Assembly: GCF_900107755.1 (NCBI RefSeq)
Contig: NZ_FNQR01000009.1
Coordinates: 62,001 to 126,000, forward strand
Source: Thalassobacillus cyri
GTDB taxonomy: Bacteria > Bacillota > Bacilli > Bacillales > Halobacillaceae
DNA: 64,000 nt
Direction: 5' to 3'
Shown: one piece after another, positions 60,537-64,000 of the stretch
How positions within the stretch are numbered: the stretch's first letter is position 1
How the letters are laid out: each line of letters starts with the position of its first letter
The notes under the pieces: model-generated
The model's input: only the letters and a program-made list of their open reading frames with translations
Told to the model about the DNA's origin: nothing
The model's database searches: none
Made by a program: the position numbers and the translations under genes

Positions 60537-61652
60537 ATGCATTCATATATTGTGATTGGGGCAGGGATCCTGGGAGCATCTACTGCCTATCATCTGGCAA
60601 AATCAGGGGCAAGGGTGACCTTGATCGATCGTGAAGAACCAGGGCAGGCAACAGATGCGGCTGCTGGAATCGTATGTCCGTGGCTCTCCCAACGACGTAA
60701 TAAAAAATGGTACCGACTGGCCAAAGGGGGAGCCAGGTATTACCCTGAATTAATCGATAAACTGAAAGAGGACGGAGAAACAGAAACCGGTTATGAGAAA
60801 GTCGGAGCCATCAGTCTCCATACCGATGAAGACAAATTAGAGAAAATGGAGCAACGCGCTTATAAACGGAGGGAGGATGCTCCTGAAATTGGAACGATTA
60901 CCCGGCTGTCTCCCGAAGAAACGAGAGCGCTTTTTCCGCCCTTATCGTCTGAATATGGTTCTGTGCACGTTAGTGGTGGTGCCCGGGTCAATGGGAAGGC
61001 GATCCGGCAAGCGCTTATTCGTGCGGCTGAGAAGAATGGAGCTGTCTTTTACCGTTCGCATGCTTCCCTCATCCATGAAGATAGTCGTGTGATTGGAGCG
61101 GAAACAGAGGAGAGAAGACTCCTGGCGGACAAAGTAATTGTCACTGCAGGCGCCTGGGGTGGGGAACTGTTTCGTCCACTGGGCCTATCCCTCGATATTA
61201 CTTCTCAGCGTGCCCAGATTGCCCATGTAGAAATTCCCGGGGAAGACACAAGCGCATGGCCTGTCGTCATGCCCCCTACCCCTCAATATATGCTTGCCTT
61301 TGAAAATGGACGGATTGTGGTCGGGGCGACGCATGATGACGGGGTTGGGTTTGACCATCGGGTGACTGCCGGCGGGCTGCATGAAATCTTTGATAAGGCC
61401 TTAAAGATAGCTCCTGGTCTGGCGGATAGCACAATGTTGGAAGCAAAAGCAGGGTTCCGTCCGTTCACACCTGGTTTTCTTCCAGTCTTTGGGGAAGTAC
61501 CAGGGTGGGAAGGTGTCCTGATAGCTAATGGCTTAGGTGCTTCCGGTCTTACAGTCGGTCCATATCTGGGAGCAGAGCTGGCCAGAATGGTACTTGGAGA
61601 GAAGACAGAGTTGGATCCTGCTGATTATGATGTCTCAGAAGCCATTATTTAG
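60537..61652 (+). CDS. FAD-dependent amine/D-amino acid oxidoreductase (DadA/glycine oxidase type)
   Basis: The 371-residue protein has an N-terminal FAD-binding VIGAGILGASTAYHL, VTLIDREEPG acidic end of beta-2, and a C-terminal GFRPFTPGFLP and NGLGASGLT as in DAO-family enzymes. Substrate unknown. ATG 60537 follows AAAGGTG. Confidence 0.87.
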   Translation: MHSYIVIGAGILGASTAYHLAKSGARVTLIDREEPGQATDAAAGIVCPWLSQRRNKKWYRLAKGGARYYPELIDKLKEDGETETGYEKVGAISLHTDEDKLEKMEQRAYKRREDAPEIGTITRLSPEETRALFPPLSSEYGSVHVSGGARVNGKAIRQALIRAAEKNGAVFYRSHASLIHEDSRVIGAETEERRLLADKVIVTAGAWGGELFRPLGLSLDITSQRAQIAHVEIPGEDTSAWPVVMPPTPQYMLAFENGRIVVGATHDDGVGFDHRVTAGGLHEIFDKALKIAPGLADSTMLEAKAGFRPFTPGFLPVFGEVPGWEGVLIANGLGASGLTVGPYLGAELARMVLGEKTELDPADYDVSEAII

Positions 61653-61677
61653 GAGCAATTTTAGATGAAAAATTGGT

Positions 61678-61714
61678 AGGAGGCACACTTCCTGATAGGG
61701 GGTGTGCCTCTACG
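61678..61714 (+). terminator. Terminator-like hairpin
   Basis: GGAGGCACAC / GTGTGCCTC stem after the oxidoreductase gene; the T tract is weak. Confidence 0.6.
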
Positions 61715-61796
61715 CATTGTTTTGCTCCACGTGGTTTTATAATAATCAAGCAGTGGTAAAGGTATAGGGTTAACGACAACAACGAGGAGTTAGTTT

Positions 61797-62783
61797 ATGG
61801 ATATATTAATGTTTGTATTGTTTATACTTTCTGCTATAGCTGCTTATTACCTTGCTGTGCAGTTAGCGTCGTATGGAGATGGGGTCAAAGAAAAGACGAA
61901 AGCTTCATCTGCTTTCGTTGGAATACTGATCGGGGTAGCCATCTCATTGCCCGAGCTGACGGCAAGTGTTACAGCTATTATGATTGATAGCCCTGACTTA
62001 GCAATGGGTAATTTGCTTGGCAGTAATCTATTCAATATCCTGGCCCTGGCTTTACTGGATATCCATTATCGCCGCCAGCAAATCATGGGACACACGAACC
62101 TGGAAAGTAAATTATATAGTTATTTATTGATTCTTATGACGATGGTCGTCATGATGGCTCTGTCCCTCACACTTCCAGAAGGGATCTATCATGTCGGTTA
62201 TACCTCTGTAGTGTTGGTATTACTTTATTTTGGCGGAATCAAATGGATCAATAGCCGTTCCGAAGAAAAGGTTAAACGGAGATCAAGAGAGAACCGACGT
62301 TTTGACGATCATTCTAAAAACCAGGTTGTATTACGTTTTATTATTTACGGTTTATTAATCATGATTGCCGGTTCTGTTTTGACCATTACAGCAGATCAGA
62401 TTGCTCAAATCACCGGTTTAGGTACTTCCTTTATCGGTTCCATTCTGGTAGGCGCAAGCACTTCTCTGCCCGATGCTGTCAGTGTTGCCACTGTCTTGAA
62501 GTTAAGGAATTACAATATGGCGGTAAGTTCAATGCTCGGAAGCAGCGCATTCAATATTATGCTGCTTTCCTTCACAGATGCGATTTATTTTGGAAATAAC
62601 TTATTCCAGCACGCCGGCTCTACCCACATGGTTACTAGTGGTGGTACTATATTAACGGTTCTGCTGGTCTTATATAGCATTTCCAGGAAAAAGCCTCGGT
62701 CTACGTTTGTCTATATCCTGCCTCCCCTATTAATAGTTGGTGTCTACTTGGCTGCTACTGTTGTAATGTTCTTAATGAAGTGA
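61797..62783 (+). CDS. CaCA-superfamily cation exchanger (Na+/Ca2+ exchanger type)
   Basis: The 328-residue protein has two inverted halves, each with the alpha-repeat: ISLPELTASVTA...GNLLGSNLFNI and STSLPDAVSVATV...SSMLGSSAFNI. The acidic residues in SLPE and SLPD coordinate the ion. About ten helices. Ion (Ca2+, Na+ or H+) uncertain. GAGGAG precedes the ATG. Confidence 0.87.
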   Translation: MDILMFVLFILSAIAAYYLAVQLASYGDGVKEKTKASSAFVGILIGVAISLPELTASVTAIMIDSPDLAMGNLLGSNLFNILALALLDIHYRRQQIMGHTNLESKLYSYLLILMTMVVMMALSLTLPEGIYHVGYTSVVLVLLYFGGIKWINSRSEEKVKRRSRENRRFDDHSKNQVVLRFIIYGLLIMIAGSVLTITADQIAQITGLGTSFIGSILVGASTSLPDAVSVATVLKLRNYNMAVSSMLGSSAFNIMLLSFTDAIYFGNNLFQHAGSTHMVTSGGTILTVLLVLYSISRKKPRSTFVYILPPLLIVGVYLAATVVMFLMK

Positions 62784-62784
62784 A

Positions 62785-62826
62785 AAAATGCGCAAGGAAG
62801 CGTTCCTGCTTCCTTGCGCATTTTTA
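62785..62826. terminator. Terminator after exchanger gene
   Basis: AAATGCGCAAGGAAGC / GCTTCCTTGCGCATTT stem with TTTTT; one of the strongest in the window. Confidence 0.88.
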
Positions 62827-62987
62827 ATAGCTTTCCTACGCGTTTAGAACGGTGAAAGTGAAACAAAATGCTACAATTAATTGATAAGATTCTATAAGCA
62901 GGAATGAGACAGTTATGTCCATCCTGCCTTCCCGTTATGTTCACCCTTGAAAATCATACTTTAACAATAGCTCTGTTAAATCTCAGT

Positions 62988-63605
62988 GTTGATTTTACAG
63001 TTAAAGCTCCCTTTTGCTGAAGACTCAGTTTCAAGATAATTGGGTCCGTTACCAAGATGGAGTTGGGATGGGCTGGAAAACGACTCGCTTTCCTGCGGGG
63101 GACCTGGCAAGCTTCCTCGGGCTAAAGCCCTGTGGGATCTCGCCTAGCCCCTTCTCCCGCGGGAGTCTGATCGTTTCCCTGCCATCCAGCAAGTTTTATA
63201 CTAAACGGATCCTTCAAAAAGAGAATAGTGCACAACTAAAACCTTCACCCTGACGCATTTATAAAGGATATATAGAGGCTAACGTCTTTTATCAACATCA
63301 TAGGGTGATTCTAAAGGGTGATTTTGAGAACTATCTACGGCAAGGTACGGAGGGAAACGGCGAGACTCCTCGAAAATGCTACGCATTTCCTTCGTGCGTG
63401 GGTTAATTCAGGGTGAAATTTCAAAGTCCTGCGGGATGAAAATGACAGGTGAGACCCCGGAAGACGAAGTCTGAGGAGGCTCAGCGCATGCCCGCGGAAA
63501 GGGAGTCGTTCCCCTCCGGACCGGTATTCAGACAAACATCTCGAAACTGAGTCTTCCATAATTCGGCCCTTTTGTTGAAAAAGCCTCTTATGAAATATCA
63601 ACAAC
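62988..63605 (+). repeat. Composite intergenic repeat, copy 3 (two hairpin modules)
   Basis: This fills most of the 966-nt gap before the glycosylase gene. The 5' flank TTTACAGTTAAAGCTCCC and 3' flank AAGCCTCTTATGAAATATCAAC match the other copies. Module one (63060-63185) is the reverse complement of the second module of copy 1. Module two (63336-63530) includes ACGCATTTCCTTCGTGCG and TTTCAAAGTCCTG, reverse complement of part of copy 1's first module. ORFs reported across it are by-products of its base composition. Confidence 0.75.
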
Positions 63606-63749
63606 AATGTTTAACATAACCTTAACAATAGAAAGTGAATACCATGTGAGATGGATGGGAGACAGCGGGTGCTTAGCTGTTTTGAATGCTCATAAAAAGG
63701 GAAACATTGCGGTTAAAGAGCAGCAAAATTAATAGATGAAGGTGAGAAT

Positions 63750-64000
63750 ATGAAATTACCAAAAGAGTTACTGCGACTTGCTGAAGAAAGAATAGCTCCC
63801 TACGATACCGAAGGATTGGTGATTGGAGCAGGTAATGAAAATGGTGAGATCATGATTGTCGGAGAAGCTCCTGGAGAAAAAGAAGCAGTGGAAGGAAAGC
63901 CATTCATCGGACGGGCTGGGAAAGAGCTGGATAAGCAATTGGATTATCTTGGACTGACCAGGAATGATGTCTATATTACCAGTGCTGTCCGCAGCCGCCC
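63750..64000 (+). CDS. Uracil-DNA glycosylase family protein, N-terminal part
   Basis: The first 83 residues or so are in the window (MKLPKELLRLAEERIAPYD...). GEAPGEKEAVEGKPFIGRAG is the active-site and uracil-pocket signature of family 4/5-type glycosylases. The N-terminal iron-sulfur cysteines usual in family 4 are absent from this stretch, as in some Bacillus homologues. GAAGGTGAG precedes the ATG. The rest lies beyond the window end. Confidence 0.85.
   Translation, partial: MKLPKELLRLAEERIAPYDTEGLVIGAGNENGEIMIVGEAPGEKEAVEGKPFIGRAGKELDKQLDYLGLTRNDVYITSAVRSR

Noticed and set aside
63014-63607. ORFs of 79 and 90 codons in the composite repeat
   Set aside because: They fall in a non-coding repeat present three times, and other copies do not keep the frames.

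Overview
The window looks like chromosomal DNA of a low-to-mid GC Gram-positive bacterium of the family Bacillaceae, most likely a Halobacillus/Virgibacillus-type facultative anaerobe. The genus is inferred from general gene content only. Supporting signs are strong AGGAGG ribosome-binding sites, many TTG and GTG starts, dense simple terminators, and typical Bacillus families (YjcZ, YpuA, CtaM/YozB, YetF, DUF2512, YqcI/YcgG, NreABC-like regulators, Zur-controlled RpsN). No rRNA, tRNA, prophage or CRISPR array was seen.

Layout. 1-1445: start of thrC and complete hom (threonine synthesis, minus strand). 1446-2632: non-coding, with a tiny peptide ORF, a terminator and two repeat families. 2633-12788: a 12-gene plus-strand operon for nitrate reduction and its sensing. 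It encodes a six-helix membrane subunit, a Mo/4Fe-4S catalytic subunit, a four-cluster ferredoxin subunit, a Tat-exported Rieske protein, three small unknown proteins, a NarK-type transporter fused to a PAS domain, a PAS-less histidine kinase, a LuxR-type regulator, an NreA-like GAF protein and a multi-PAS histidine kinase. 12826-22300: MscL with an added zinc ribbon, transporters, a Na+/H+ antiporter, an FNT channel, zinc-independent S14 (rpsN) behind a Zur box, a flavodoxin-like reductase, two copies of an unknown 44-46 aa peptide gene, and a broken methyltransferase. 22439-33362: secreted ComEC-like beta-lactamase-fold protein, aconitase, zinc alcohol dehydrogenase, permeases, YjcZ, an RsbR-like stress regulator and two YqcI/YcgG paralogues. 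33491-49831: mainly metabolic, membrane and stress genes, one of them (ferritin-like) carrying an internal stop. 50058-53400: PLP sulfur enzyme, a holin-like type I toxin locus, and an IS200/IS605 element with a frameshifted tnpB. 53399-58369: ABC exporter and pflAB behind an Fnr-type palindrome. 58691-64000: small membrane protein, phospholipase A2-like protein, VOC epimerase, GyrI-like protein, FAD oxidoreductase, Ca2+/cation exchanger, another composite repeat, and the start of a uracil-DNA glycosylase.

How it fits together. The nitrate operon, the FNT channel and the pyruvate formate-lyase pair suggest a cell able to live with little oxygen, using nitrate or fermentation. The most unusual unit is the nitrate operon. 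It combines a Nas/NarB-type catalytic subunit with a membrane subunit and a Rieske protein, and it pairs a transporter-PAS fusion with a kinase that has no sensor domain of its own. The reading offered here, a split transporter-coupled sensor, is inference.

Three genes carry clear lesions: a methyltransferase with an amber codon and a frameshift, a ferritin-like gene with an ochre codon, and tnpB with a frameshift. A holin-like toxin ORF may have lost its usual start codon. Three copies of a composite intergenic repeat and three copies of a second ~95-nt repeat account for most of the long gene-free stretches.
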